A stretch of 64,000 bases of DNA from Gammaproteobacteria bacterium Ga0074134 (lineage in GTDB: Bacteria; Pseudomonadota; Gammaproteobacteria; Ga0077554; Ga007554): NCBI GenBank assembly GCA_001464965.1, contig LNEJ01000045.1, forward strand, positions 62,001 through 126,000, in the 5' to 3' direction. How positions within the stretch are numbered: position 1 is the first letter of the stretch; every line of letters starts with the position of its first letter. The position numbers and the translations under genes are program-made. Shown here in pieces: positions 37,132-46,459 of this stretch. The notes beneath the pieces are model-generated. The model saw only the letters and a list, made by a program, of their open reading frames with translations. It was not told the DNA's origin and did not search any database.

Positions 37132-38049
37132 GTGCTGCTTGTCCGGGTTCTAATCTCCCTTCGTTTTTGGGCATGCGCGGTTTTCGGGTGGTTGGGCGGG
37201 GTTGTGGTGAATTCAAGATCTCAATTGGTTTTATTGGTGGCGCCTGTTGTATTGATTATCGTGGCGGCCATAGCCATCATGCTGGTTGCGGGCTCGACGG
37301 GTTCCACGGATAAGGCGCCGGTTGCGGGCCTGCCGGATAATGCCTCCAAAGAGAATGTGATTACCAACACCGCCGGCATCCGTATGAGGCTTATCCCTGC
37401 CGGGAGCTTTGTCATGGGCCGCGTTTCGAGCGGCGAGGCAGGAGCGGCAGATGAATTGCCCGCGCGTACGGTGCAAATCGCGCCGTTTTATCTGAGTCAG
37501 ACCGAGGTGACCCAGGCGCAATGGGTGGCGGTGATGGGCAGCAATCCAAGCCGCTTTATGGATCCGCGCCGTCCGGTGGATCAGGTGAGCTGGCTTCAGG
37601 CCCAGGAATTCATCCGCAAGCTCAACAGCATGGAGCGCACCAGCAAATACCGCCTGCCTTCCGAGGCGGAGTGGGAATATGCCGCCCGTGCGGGCAGCCG
37701 TGGCGCGTATTCGTTTGGTGATGATAAAAGCATGCTGCCACAATACGCCTGGTTTGGGGCGAGCGGCGGCATAGGCACCGCGCCTGCCGGCAAAAAATCC
37801 CCCAATCCTTGGGGTTTGTATGATATCCATGGCAATGTCTGGGAATGGGTGGAAGATTGCTGGCACCCTGATTATAGCGGTGCTCCGGCTGATGGGCGGG
37901 CGTGGCAGGGCGGTGATTGCAACGTGCGTGTCGTGCGCGGCGGCGGCTGGGACAGCCCGGCGGAATATGCGCGTTCCGCTACCCGGGGTAGCTACGCCCC
38001 CGATATGAATGACAGCGGTACGGGCTTCCGGCTGGCTCGGTCGCCCTGA
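37132..38049 (+). CDS. FGE-sulfatase/SUMF1-domain protein with N-terminal TM anchor
   Basis: GIRMRLIPAGSFVMG...QTEVTQAQWVAVMGSNPSRF...YRLPSEAEWEYAARAG...VVRGGGWDS...GFRLARSP; start codon uncertain. Confidence 0.85.
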   Translation: MLLVRVLISLRFWACAVFGWLGGVVVNSRSQLVLLVAPVVLIIVAAIAIMLVAGSTGSTDKAPVAGLPDNASKENVITNTAGIRMRLIPAGSFVMGRVSSGEAGAADELPARTVQIAPFYLSQTEVTQAQWVAVMGSNPSRFMDPRRPVDQVSWLQAQEFIRKLNSMERTSKYRLPSEAEWEYAARAGSRGAYSFGDDKSMLPQYAWFGASGGIGTAPAGKKSPNPWGLYDIHGNVWEWVEDCWHPDYSGAPADGRAWQGGDCNVRVVRGGGWDSPAEYARSATRGSYAPDMNDSGTGFRLARSP

Positions 38050-38151
38050 AGTGGCCCCGGGCCTGATAAATTTTGCAAGTGGTTCTGCATCACATTCCCA
38101 TCTATAATGGATGTTTTTACATTCTGAACTTAAGCGAAGACCGGGTAACAG

Positions 38152-38769
38152 GTGCTGGAAGTTTCCAATCTTGAATGTGTGCGCGGCGACCGCCGCCTGT
38201 TCGCGGGCATGAACTTCTCCCTGCAGCCCGGCGAGCTGTTGCACGTGCATGGCGCCAATGGCAGCGGCAAGACCAGTTTGCTGCGCATGGTATGCGGACT
38301 GACTGCCCCCGCCGAGGGGGAGATCCGCTGGAACGGCGAGAGCATCCGCAGTTTACGCGAAGATTATTTCAAGGATGTGACCTATCTCGGGCATTTGGGC
38401 GGTATCAAGGAGGAGTTGACCGCGCTGGAGAATTTGCGCATCTCCTCCGAGCTGGCGGGCGTGGACGCCCCGGAGGATAAGGTGGTTGCGGCCTTGGGAA
38501 AACTGGGGCTAGGGGGGCGTGAAGACCTCCCTGCCAAGGTGTTGTCCCAGGGGCAGAAACGCCGTGTTGCGCTGGCCCGCCTATTGTTGTGCAATACCCG
38601 GCTGTGGATCCTGGATGAACCTTTCACCGCGCTGGATGTGGCGGCGGTGGGCGTGGTTCAGGATCTGTTAAGCCAGCATCTGCATAATGGGGGCATGGTG
38701 ATTCTGACGACCCATCAGGAGGTGGATATCCCGGCCGGTACCGTGCGGCGCATCCATTTGGGCTTGTAA
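38152..38769 (+). CDS. ccmA: Heme exporter ATP-binding protein CcmA
   Basis: ABC ATPase with GANGSGKTSL and LSQGQKRRVALARL; first gene of ccm operon; GTG start. Confidence 0.95.
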   Translation: MLEVSNLECVRGDRRLFAGMNFSLQPGELLHVHGANGSGKTSLLRMVCGLTAPAEGEIRWNGESIRSLREDYFKDVTYLGHLGGIKEELTALENLRISSELAGVDAPEDKVVAALGKLGLGGREDLPAKVLSQGQKRRVALARLLLCNTRLWILDEPFTALDVAAVGVVQDLLSQHLHNGGMVILTTHQEVDIPAGTVRRIHLGL

Positions 38770-38776
38770 ATCAATA

Positions 38777-39454
38777 ATGACAAGCCTGACCGCCGCATTC
38801 CGTTGCATCGTGGCGCGCGACATCACCCTCGCGCTGCGCCGTCGCGCGGATGTTTTGACCACGCTGTTTTTTTTCGTCATAGTGGTGAGCCTTTTTCCCC
38901 TCGGCGTGGGGCCGGAAATGGCGACGCTGCGCATCATGGCCCCCGGCGTGGTGTGGGTGGCAGCGCTGCTGGCCTCCATGCTGGCGCTGGAACGCATGTT
39001 TTACGGCGACTACCGGGACGGAACGCTGGAGCAGATGCTGCTGACGCCACAGCCCTTGCCGGTGCTGGTGCTGGGCAAGGTGTTCGCCCACTGGCTGGTA
39101 TCCGGGTTGCCGCTGGTATTGATAGCGCCCTTGCTGGGGGTGCAGTATGATTTGCCGCCGGAAGGGCTGCTGATCCTTGCCCTGTCGCTGCTGGTGGGGA
39201 CGCCGGTACTCAGCCTGATCGGGGCCATCGGCGCGGCGCTGACGCTGGGGGTGCGCGGCGGCGGGGTGCTGGTTTCACTGCTGGTGTTGCCGCTATATAT
39301 TCCGGTGCTGATTTTCGGCGCGGGCGCGGTGGATGCGAGCATGTCCGGTTTGGGCGCGCAGGCGCATTTGTCGCTGCTGGGCGCGTTTTTACTGGGCGCG
39401 TTGATTCTGGCGCCATGGGCCGCCGCAGCAGCGCTACGCATTTCGATGGAATAA
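38777..39454 (+). CDS. ccmB: Heme exporter protein CcmB
   Basis: LFFFVIVVSLFPLGVGPE and synteny. Confidence 0.95.
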   Translation: MTSLTAAFRCIVARDITLALRRRADVLTTLFFFVIVVSLFPLGVGPEMATLRIMAPGVVWVAALLASMLALERMFYGDYRDGTLEQMLLTPQPLPVLVLGKVFAHWLVSGLPLVLIAPLLGVQYDLPPEGLLILALSLLVGTPVLSLIGAIGAALTLGVRGGGVLVSLLVLPLYIPVLIFGAGAVDASMSGLGAQAHLSLLGAFLLGALILAPWAAAAALRISME

Positions 39455-39468
39455 TGGCTTAATAATGT

Positions 39469-40215
39469 ATGGCTAAAAAAATCAACTGGTTCAAATATTC
39501 CTCGCCGCAGACCTTTTACCCGCTGGCTGGCAAGATGATCCCGTGGTTTGCCGTCGCGGCGCTGCTGTTTACCCTGCCGGGGTTGTACTTCAGCTTTTTT
39601 GTTGCGCCCCCCGATTATCAGCAGGGCGAGGCCTACCGCATCATGTTCATCCATGTGCCGGCGGCGTGGATGTCCATGTTTATTTATATGGTGATGGCTG
39701 GCTATGCCGGCATGGGACTGGTGTTGAACTCGCGGCTGTCGTCGATGATGGCCTCCGCGCTGGCGCCCACCGGCGCCATGTTCACTTTTCTGGCGCTGTG
39801 GACCGGATCATTGTGGGGTAAGCCCATGTGGGGTGCATGGTGGGTGTGGGATGCGCGCCTTACCTCCGAATTGATCCTGCTGTTCCTGTATATCGGTTTT
39901 ATGTCCCTGTACGCGGCTATCGACGAGCCGCGCCGCGCCGCCCGCGCCAGCGCCGTGCTGGCGTTGGTGGGGGTCGTCAATATCCCGATCATCTACTTCT
40001 CCGTAAAATGGTGGAATACCCTGCACCAGGGGTCATCCATTACTGCCAGCAAAGGCCCCACCATGGCGGCCAGCATGTTCATTGCCATGATGTTGATGGC
40101 AATGGCGTTTTGGATGTATACCATCGCCGTGGCATTGATGCGCGTGCGCTGCGAGATTCTGGAGCGGGAACGCCACGCCGAGTGGGTGGCCGAAGCGATG
40201 AGGGGCGCGAAATGA
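39469..40215 (+). CDS. ccmC: Heme exporter protein CcmC
   Basis: WWD-type motif WGKPMWGAWWVWDARLTSELILLFLYIG. Confidence 0.95.
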   Translation: MAKKINWFKYSSPQTFYPLAGKMIPWFAVAALLFTLPGLYFSFFVAPPDYQQGEAYRIMFIHVPAAWMSMFIYMVMAGYAGMGLVLNSRLSSMMASALAPTGAMFTFLALWTGSLWGKPMWGAWWVWDARLTSELILLFLYIGFMSLYAAIDEPRRAARASAVLALVGVVNIPIIYFSVKWWNTLHQGSSITASKGPTMAASMFIAMMLMAMAFWMYTIAVALMRVRCEILERERHAEWVAEAMRGAK

Positions 40216-40400
40216 ATTTGTCCGAATTCTTTGCCATGGGTGGCTATGGCTTCTATGTGTGGGGCTCCTATGGTGTAACTGCGCTGTGCCTGATTGTCGA
40301 AGTGGCGCTGCTGATGCGCAGAAAGCGAACTTTATTGCAGCGCCTGGGTCGTATGAGTCGTGTGACTTCTACTGAGGTTAAAAATGAAATCCAGACATAA
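40212..40400 (+). CDS. ccmD: Heme exporter protein CcmD
   Basis: Small single-TM protein [27 protein letters not shown] between ccmC and ccmE. Confidence 0.85.
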   Translation: MNLSEFFAMGGYGFYVWGSYGVTALCLIVEVALLMRRKRTLLQRLGRMSRVTSTEVKNEIQT

Positions 40401-40851
40401 AAGGCTGGCGTTTATCGTCGCGGGTCTTGCCGGATTAGGCGGCGCAGCCGCGCTGGTGTTGAATGCTTTCAACGACAACATGGTGTTTTTCTTCAGCCCC
40501 ACCCAGGTGTTTGCCAAAGAATCCCCGGAGGGGCGCAACTTCCGTTTGGGCGGTCTGGTGGAGAAAGGCAGCCTCAAGCGCGAGGACGATGGCCTGACGG
40601 TGCATTTTGTGGTGACGGATATGCACAAGGAGATTCCTGTCACCTATAAAGGCATTCTGCCCGACCTGTTCCGCGAGGGACAGGGTGTGGTGGCCCAGGG
40701 GCGGCTTAACCCGGACGGGGTGTTTCATGCCGAAGAGGTGCTGGCCAAACATGATGAAAACTATATGCCGCCCGAGGTGAAGGATGCCCTCGACAAAGGC
40801 AAGGCCAAGAGCGCCGCCACGCAGGCGGGTTCCACGCTAATTACTCAGTAG
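40384..40851 (+). CDS. ccmE: Heme chaperone CcmE
   Basis: [14 protein letters not shown]...[17 protein letters not shown]...[15 protein letters not shown]. Confidence 0.95.
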   Translation: MKSRHKRLAFIVAGLAGLGGAAALVLNAFNDNMVFFFSPTQVFAKESPEGRNFRLGGLVEKGSLKREDDGLTVHFVVTDMHKEIPVTYKGILPDLFREGQGVVAQGRLNPDGVFHAEEVLAKHDENYMPPEVKDALDKGKAKSAATQAGSTLITQ

Positions 40852-40893
40852 GGGCGGGATTGATCCGTTCCCATTCCACAAAGAGGGCACACA

Positions 40894-42924
40894 ATGATTC
40901 CTGAGATTGGGCACTTTGCGCTTATTACAGCGCTCTTGATGGCATTGCTGCAGGGTACATTGCCCATCATCGGTGCAGCGCGCGGCATCCCGCGCTGGAT
41001 CGGACTGGCCCGTCCCGTGGCGCAAGGGCAGGCGCTGTTTGTGGTGATCGCCTTCGGTTGCCTGGCCTATTCATTTAGCGTCAATGATTTCTCCGTACTG
41101 TATGTGGCCTCGCATTCCAATTCCGCGCTGCCTCTTGAATACCGGCTGGCTGCCGTATGGGGTGGCCACGAGGGTTCGCTGCTGCTGTGGATAACGATTT
41201 TGGCGGTATGGACGGTGGCCGTGACCTTGTTCAGCCGCCATCTCCCCGACGATATGGTGGCGCGGGTGATCGGCGTGATGGGGCTGGTCAGCGTCGGTTT
41301 TCTGATGTTCACGCTGTTTACCTCGAATCCCTTTAACCGCCTGATCCCCGCCGCGCTCGATGGGCGCGATCTTAACCCCTTGTTGCAGGATTTCGGCCTG
41401 ATTATCCATCCGCCCATGCTGTATATGGGTTATGTTGGTTTTTCCGTGGCGTTTGCCTTTGCCATCGCCGCGTTGCTATCAGGCAAGCTCGACGCCGCAT
41501 GGGCGCGCTGGTCGCGGCCTTGGACGACCGTGGCCTGGTCGTTTCTCACCATGGGCATTGCCCTGGGTAGCTGGTGGGCGTATTACGAGCTGGGCTGGGG
41601 CGGCTGGTGGTTCTGGGATCCGGTGGAAAACGCCTCGTTCATGCCCTGGCTGGTCGGCACCGCATTGATCCACTCTCTGGCGGTGACGGAAAAGCGCGGC
41701 AGTTTCAAGAGCTGGACGGTACTGCTGGCGATCTTCGCCTTCTCACTGAGCCTGTTGGGGACCTTCCTGGTGCGCTCCGGCGTATTGACCTCGGTGCATT
41801 CGTTTGCCTCCGACCCCGACCGCGGCATGTTCATTCTTGCCTTCCTGGTGATTGTCATTGGCGGTTCACTGGCGCTCTATGCCTGGCGTGCGCCGAAGGT
41901 GGGTATGGGCGGCAGTTTCAATGTGGTGTCGCGCGAATCAATGTTGCTCTCGAACAACGTCCTGTTTACGGTGGCCGCAGGTTCGGTGCTGCTGGGCACG
42001 CTCTATCCCTTGTTCCTCGAAGCGTTGGATATGGGCAAGATCTCCGTGGGCCCGCCCTATTTCGATACGGTGTTTCTGCCGCTGATGGCGCCCGCGGTAT
42101 TCATGATGGGGCTGGGGCCGATTGCGCGCTGGAAGCAGGCCAGCCTGCCGGAGTTGGCGGTGCGGTTGAAATGGGCTTTCGTGGTCAGCGCGGTGACGGC
42201 GGTGGCCTTGCCGTTCGTGATGGGACAGTGGTATCCGCTGGTCAGCCTGGGCCTGCTGATGGCCGCCTGGATTATCACCACCTCAGTGCAAAACCTGTGG
42301 AACCGGGTCGGCAAGCCGCAGGGATCGGACACGATCACCTCCAAGCTCGCCGCCCAGCCGCGTAGCTATTATGGAATGTTGCTCGCCCATTGCGGTATAG
42401 CGATCTTCATCATCGGCGTTACCCTGGTCAAGGGTTACGAGACTGAGAAAGACGTGCGCATGGATATTGGCGACACGACGACGGCCGGCGGCTATACCTT
42501 CCGCTTTGATGGCGTGGTGGATATCGATGGTCCGAACTATAAGGCGTCACGGGGCTTTATCCAGGTGAGTAAGGATGGCAAGGAGCTGGTTGTAATGCAC
42601 CCTGAAAAGCGCATCTACAATGTGCAGACCATGCCCATGACCGAGGCCGCGATTGATACCGGCCTGTTCCGCGACCTCTACGTGTCGCTGGGCGAACCGG
42701 TGAGCGGCGGGGCATGGAGCGTGCGCATCTATTACAAACCGTTCGTGGACTGGATTTGGGCCGGGGCCTTCTTCATGGCAATGGGCGGGTTCGTGGCTGT
42801 TACCGATCGCCGTTACCGCCTTGCGGCGCGCAAGGCGCGCGCGGCGGCCGCTGAGCCGGAGGATAAGGTGGCGGTTGCTGCGTCCCCGTCTGCACTGGTA
42901 GCTGAAATGGAGAGCAAGTCCTGA
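40894..42924 (+). CDS. ccmF: Heme lyase CcmF
   Basis: WGGHEGSLLLW, GWGGWWFWDPVENASFMPWL. Confidence 0.95.
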   Translation: MIPEIGHFALITALLMALLQGTLPIIGAARGIPRWIGLARPVAQGQALFVVIAFGCLAYSFSVNDFSVLYVASHSNSALPLEYRLAAVWGGHEGSLLLWITILAVWTVAVTLFSRHLPDDMVARVIGVMGLVSVGFLMFTLFTSNPFNRLIPAALDGRDLNPLLQDFGLIIHPPMLYMGYVGFSVAFAFAIAALLSGKLDAAWARWSRPWTTVAWSFLTMGIALGSWWAYYELGWGGWWFWDPVENASFMPWLVGTALIHSLAVTEKRGSFKSWTVLLAIFAFSLSLLGTFLVRSGVLTSVHSFASDPDRGMFILAFLVIVIGGSLALYAWRAPKVGMGGSFNVVSRESMLLSNNVLFTVAAGSVLLGTLYPLFLEALDMGKISVGPPYFDTVFLPLMAPAVFMMGLGPIARWKQASLPELAVRLKWAFVVSAVTAVALPFVMGQWYPLVSLGLLMAAWIITTSVQNLWNRVGKPQGSDTITSKLAAQPRSYYGMLLAHCGIAIFIIGVTLVKGYETEKDVRMDIGDTTTAGGYTFRFDGVVDIDGPNYKASRGFIQVSKDGKELVVMHPEKRIYNVQTMPMTEAAIDTGLFRDLYVSLGEPVSGGAWSVRIYYKPFVDWIWAGAFFMAMGGFVAVTDRRYRLAARKARAAAAEPEDKVAVAASPSALVAEMESKS

Positions 42925-43466
42925 TGTTCCGGTTGCGTTTTCTTCTTCCTCTGGGCGTTTTTCTCGTCGTGGTGGGTTTTTTCTTTGTAACACTGCGGCA
43001 ACCGGAAGGTACCCGTGAAGCCTTGCCCTCGCCGCTTATCAACAAGGCCGCGCCGGATTTTCGTCTGACCCAGTTGCACGAGCCGAACCGGTTTTTTACT
43101 CCAGCGGACGCGCGTGGCAAGGTATGGCTGTTGAATGTGTGGGCGTCCTGGTGCGTGTCGTGCCGCCAGGAACATCCGGTCTTGATGGAGCTGTCGCGCG
43201 CGGGTCTGGTGCCTATCTATGGACTGAACTACAAGGACAAGCGTGAAGACAGCGCAAATTGGTTGGCACAGTTCGGTAATCCCTATGTATTAAGTGCCGT
43301 GGATGGTGACGGACGGGTGGGTATTGATTATGGCGTATACGGTGCCCCTGAAACCTATGTGATTGATAAAAAAGGGATAATACGCTACAAGCATATTGGT
43401 CCTGTTTCGGTGGACGCCTTGCAAAAGAAGATTCTGCCCCTGGTTCAGGAGCTTGAAAAATCATGA
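42924..43466 (+). CDS. ccmG: Thiol:disulfide interchange protein CcmG/DsbE
   Basis: Thioredoxin-like WASWCVSCRQEHP, YGVYGAPETYVIDKKGIIRYKHIG. Confidence 0.95.
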   Translation: MFRLRFLLPLGVFLVVVGFFFVTLRQPEGTREALPSPLINKAAPDFRLTQLHEPNRFFTPADARGKVWLLNVWASWCVSCRQEHPVLMELSRAGLVPIYGLNYKDKREDSANWLAQFGNPYVLSAVDGDGRVGIDYGVYGAPETYVIDKKGIIRYKHIGPVSVDALQKKILPLVQELEKS

Positions 43467-43936
43467 AGCATGTTTTATTTGCGCTAATGCTATGTCTTTC
43501 ACCCCTGGCGGTGGTGGCGGGTGAGGCTCAACTCACGAACAAAGATCCGGCGCTGGAAAAGCGCGTTATGGCACTTTCCGCCGAGCTGCGCTGTCTGGTG
43601 TGCCAAAACCAATCGCTGGCGGATTCTCATGCCGAACTTGCCATCGATCTGCGTAATGAAGTGCGCGACATGATGAAGTCAGGCAAGAGTGACGCCGAGG
43701 TGGTTGATTACCTGGTGGCGCGCTATGGTGACTTTGTGCGCTATCGTCCGCCGATGAATACCACGACAGCCCTGCTGTGGTTCGGACCCTTGATTCTGGC
43801 CGTGATAGGGGCAGGCGTATTATTTTTTAACCTGATGAAACGGCGGCGCCGTGTTGCCGAGACTGCTTTGACTGATGAAGAGCGTAAACGTGCAGCGGCA
43901 CTGTTAAATGATGGGGCGGGAGAGACTAAGGCATGA
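43463..43936 (+). CDS. ccmH: Cytochrome c maturation protein CcmH
   Basis: LRCLVCQNQSLADSHAELAIDLRNEVR. Confidence 0.95.
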   Translation: MKHVLFALMLCLSPLAVVAGEAQLTNKDPALEKRVMALSAELRCLVCQNQSLADSHAELAIDLRNEVRDMMKSGKSDAEVVDYLVARYGDFVRYRPPMNTTTALLWFGPLILAVIGAGVLFFNLMKRRRRVAETALTDEERKRAAALLNDGAGETKA

Positions 43937-45228
43937 CAGTATTTTGGATTGTGGCGGCATGTTTTGTTATCGCCGCACTGCTTTTTGTATTACCCCCCCT
44001 GTTGTACCGTGCGGACAAAGACAAAAAAGAGACGGTTGAGCGCGAAGTTATCAACACATCGATCTACCGTGACCAGCTTGCCGAGCTGGAGCGCGATCTG
44101 CGCAATGACATGGTCGAGCCGGAGCAATACGCCCAGGGTCGCCGTGAGCTGGAGCGGCGCTTACTGGAAGATGTCACAATGCAGCCTGATACCACGCCGG
44201 CTCCAGCTTTGGCCGTGCCGCGCTCCAGCCGTACTACTGCGATTGTGCTGGGCCTTGCCCTGCCTCTGTGCGCGGTGCTTTTGTACTTCAAGATCGGTAG
44301 TCCCAATGCTCTAGGGCCACAGCCCGTTGCCAGTGCCGATGCTACAGCGGCAGGGCAGCATTCCGATGCGCCCGAACAGATCAAGGCGATGATCGGTAAA
44401 TTGATTGAACGCCTGAAACAGAATCCGCAGGATCCCGAAGGGTGGGCTGTTCTGGGGCGGTCGTTGTATGCCTTGGGGCGTTTTGACGAGGCCACCGAGG
44501 CATTCTCCAAGTCGGTTGCCATGGTGCGCACCGATGCCCAGCTTCTGGCGGATTATGCCGATTCGATGGCGATGGCCAACGGCGAGCGCCTCGATGAACA
44601 GTCCATTGGTCTGATACGCGAAGCGTTGAAGGTAGATCCCAACAATCAGAAGGCGCTATGGCTGGGAGGCACGGCGGACTTCGAAGCAGGGAATTTCTCC
44701 GGCGCGGTTGCCCATTGGGAGCGCTTGCTGAAGCTTTTGCCGCCCAACTCCGATGTTTCGCGCACCATGGCGGCGAATATTGAGGAGGCGCGTGGCCTGG
44801 CCTCTGGCAAGCCACCGGGCATGCCTGCGATGTCCGGCAATGCCGATGCCGCGCCAAATGATGCCGGCACGGCGGCCCCCGCCAATGCCACCGTGGCCGG
44901 CGTGGTAAATCTTGCGCCCGGGCTTGCCGCCAAGAGCGCGCCCACCGATACGGTATTTATCTTTGCCAGGGCGGCGCAGGGCCCACGCATGCCGCTGGCG
45001 ATCATGCGTGCCCAAGTCAAGGATCTGCCGGTATCGTTCACGCTGGATGATTCCATGGCGGCAATGCCTGCCATGAAGCTGTCCAGTGCGTCCGAAGTCG
45101 TGGTCGGGGCGCGCATTTCAAAGTCGGGCGATGCCATGCCGCACACGGGCGATTTGCAGGGCAGCAGCCAGGTGGTGAAGGTGGGTAGCCGTGCTGTTAC
45201 AGTTGTGATTGACTCGGTAGTGCCCTAA
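43933..45228 (+). CDS. ccmI: Cytochrome c maturation TPR protein CcmI
   Basis: N-terminal two-TM region with YRDQLAELERDL, TPR region, synteny. Confidence 0.9.
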   Translation: MTVFWIVAACFVIAALLFVLPPLLYRADKDKKETVEREVINTSIYRDQLAELERDLRNDMVEPEQYAQGRRELERRLLEDVTMQPDTTPAPALAVPRSSRTTAIVLGLALPLCAVLLYFKIGSPNALGPQPVASADATAAGQHSDAPEQIKAMIGKLIERLKQNPQDPEGWAVLGRSLYALGRFDEATEAFSKSVAMVRTDAQLLADYADSMAMANGERLDEQSIGLIREALKVDPNNQKALWLGGTADFEAGNFSGAVAHWERLLKLLPPNSDVSRTMAANIEEARGLASGKPPGMPAMSGNADAAPNDAGTAAPANATVAGVVNLAPGLAAKSAPTDTVFIFARAAQGPRMPLAIMRAQVKDLPVSFTLDDSMAAMPAMKLSSASEVVVGARISKSGDAMPHTGDLQGSSQVVKVGSRAVTVVIDSVVP

Positions 45229-45291
45229 TCCAGCCGCCGTCGCGACGGCCCGAGCAGTGTCTTGTCTGGCCGCCGTTTACAGGTTGAAACG

Positions 45292-45852
45292 ATGATACAC
45301 GGAATAGGCAGGTTGGGTAGCATATTGGCGCTATTTCTGTTTGTTGCGGCCTGTGACCAGCAAACCGCTGCCGTGGATGGCGTAGTTTCGGCAAAACCCT
45401 TTCCCTCCGTGTCCTTCGTATCTCTGGATGGCACCGCTATAAGTTCGGACTCGTATCGTGGCAGGCTGGTCGTGTTGAACATCTGGGCGACCTGGTGCGC
45501 GCCTTGCCGCCGCGAAATGCCCGATCTGGAGCGCTTGAGCAAGACGCTCGACCCGCAACGTTTCGCCGTCATCGGCTTGTCCGCTGACGAGGATGGGCAT
45601 GTAGTGCGCGAATACCTCAATGATAAAGGCTTGACCTTCGCCCGCTTCATCGACAAGGATTTGAAGATCATCCGCGATCGGCTCGGTATTTCAGTATACC
45701 CCGCCACCTTGCTCATTGCCCCGGATGGCATGCTGATCGGCCAGGTTATTGGTCCGCGTGAATGGCACAGTCCGGCGGTTGCCCGGCTTCTGGAGGACGC
45801 CTATCAGGGCAAGGCTGTCAGATTGGATGGCCTGCCCGTAGCGAGGGTTTAA
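45292..45852 (+). CDS. TlpA/ResA-like thioredoxin lipoprotein
   Basis: Lipobox LFVAACDQQ; WATWCAPCRREMPDLE. Confidence 0.85.
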   Translation: MIHGIGRLGSILALFLFVAACDQQTAAVDGVVSAKPFPSVSFVSLDGTAISSDSYRGRLVVLNIWATWCAPCRREMPDLERLSKTLDPQRFAVIGLSADEDGHVVREYLNDKGLTFARFIDKDLKIIRDRLGISVYPATLLIAPDGMLIGQVIGPREWHSPAVARLLEDAYQGKAVRLDGLPVARV

Positions 45853-45997
45853 GGGGCCTCTCTATAAATTCGCTGAAGCCGTGGTGGCGGCGTTGGAAAT
45901 AGGTTCAAAATACGGGGCCGGGAAGCGGCAGACTTCGTGCAAACCCCGTTTTTTCGCCTTGCTCTCGCGCCCTGATCGAATTTATAGAGGCACCCTT
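45851..45997. repeat. MITE-like element with near-perfect terminal inverted repeats
   Basis: AAGGGGCCTCTCTATAAATTCG ... CGAATTTATAGAGGCACCCTT; core CTCTATAAATTCG identical in both arms. Confidence 0.65.
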
Positions 45998-46090
45998 AAC
46001 AATGGCAATGGTTGCCGCCTTCCCTGCGTCGTGCCGGACTGTTATTATCGCGACGGATTTACGTTGTTTACTGAGGGAGGGCAACACAGT

Positions 46091-46459
46091 ATGGTACGCT
46101 TTGATTCGAATTTTATAATCCCATTCAAATCTCTTTTTATTCAGCCTGTTAAACGTCATGCTGCGTTTGTCTTGGGGGGTATTCTGGCGTTGATGGGGTG
46201 GAGTGGCATGGTACATGCTGCCGATCCCGGCAATGGCGGAAAAATCTATGCGACGCATTGTTCAAACTGTCATGGCGAGGATGGTACCAGCACCATGCCC
46301 GGCACGCCGGATTTCTCCCGGCGCGAAAGGTTGTTTAAGCCAGACATGGCACTGCTCGTCAGCATCCGCGATGGCATAAGCGTCATGCCGGCCTATAAGG
46401 GGCTGCTGACCGATCAGGAGATTCTAGATATCGTCGCCTATTTGAGAACCCTACGGTAA
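46091..46459 (+). CDS. Monoheme c-type cytochrome
   Basis: GGKIYATHCSNCHGEDGTSTMPGTPDFS...SVMPAYKGLLTDQEILDIVAYLRTLR. Confidence 0.85.
   Translation: MVRFDSNFIIPFKSLFIQPVKRHAAFVLGGILALMGWSGMVHAADPGNGGKIYATHCSNCHGEDGTSTMPGTPDFSRRERLFKPDMALLVSIRDGISVMPAYKGLLTDQEILDIVAYLRTLR

Noticed and set aside
37132-38049. Possible diversity-generating retroelement target (FGE/C-lectin-like fold)
   Set aside because: No reverse transcriptase ORF and no template/variable repeat pair seen in the window
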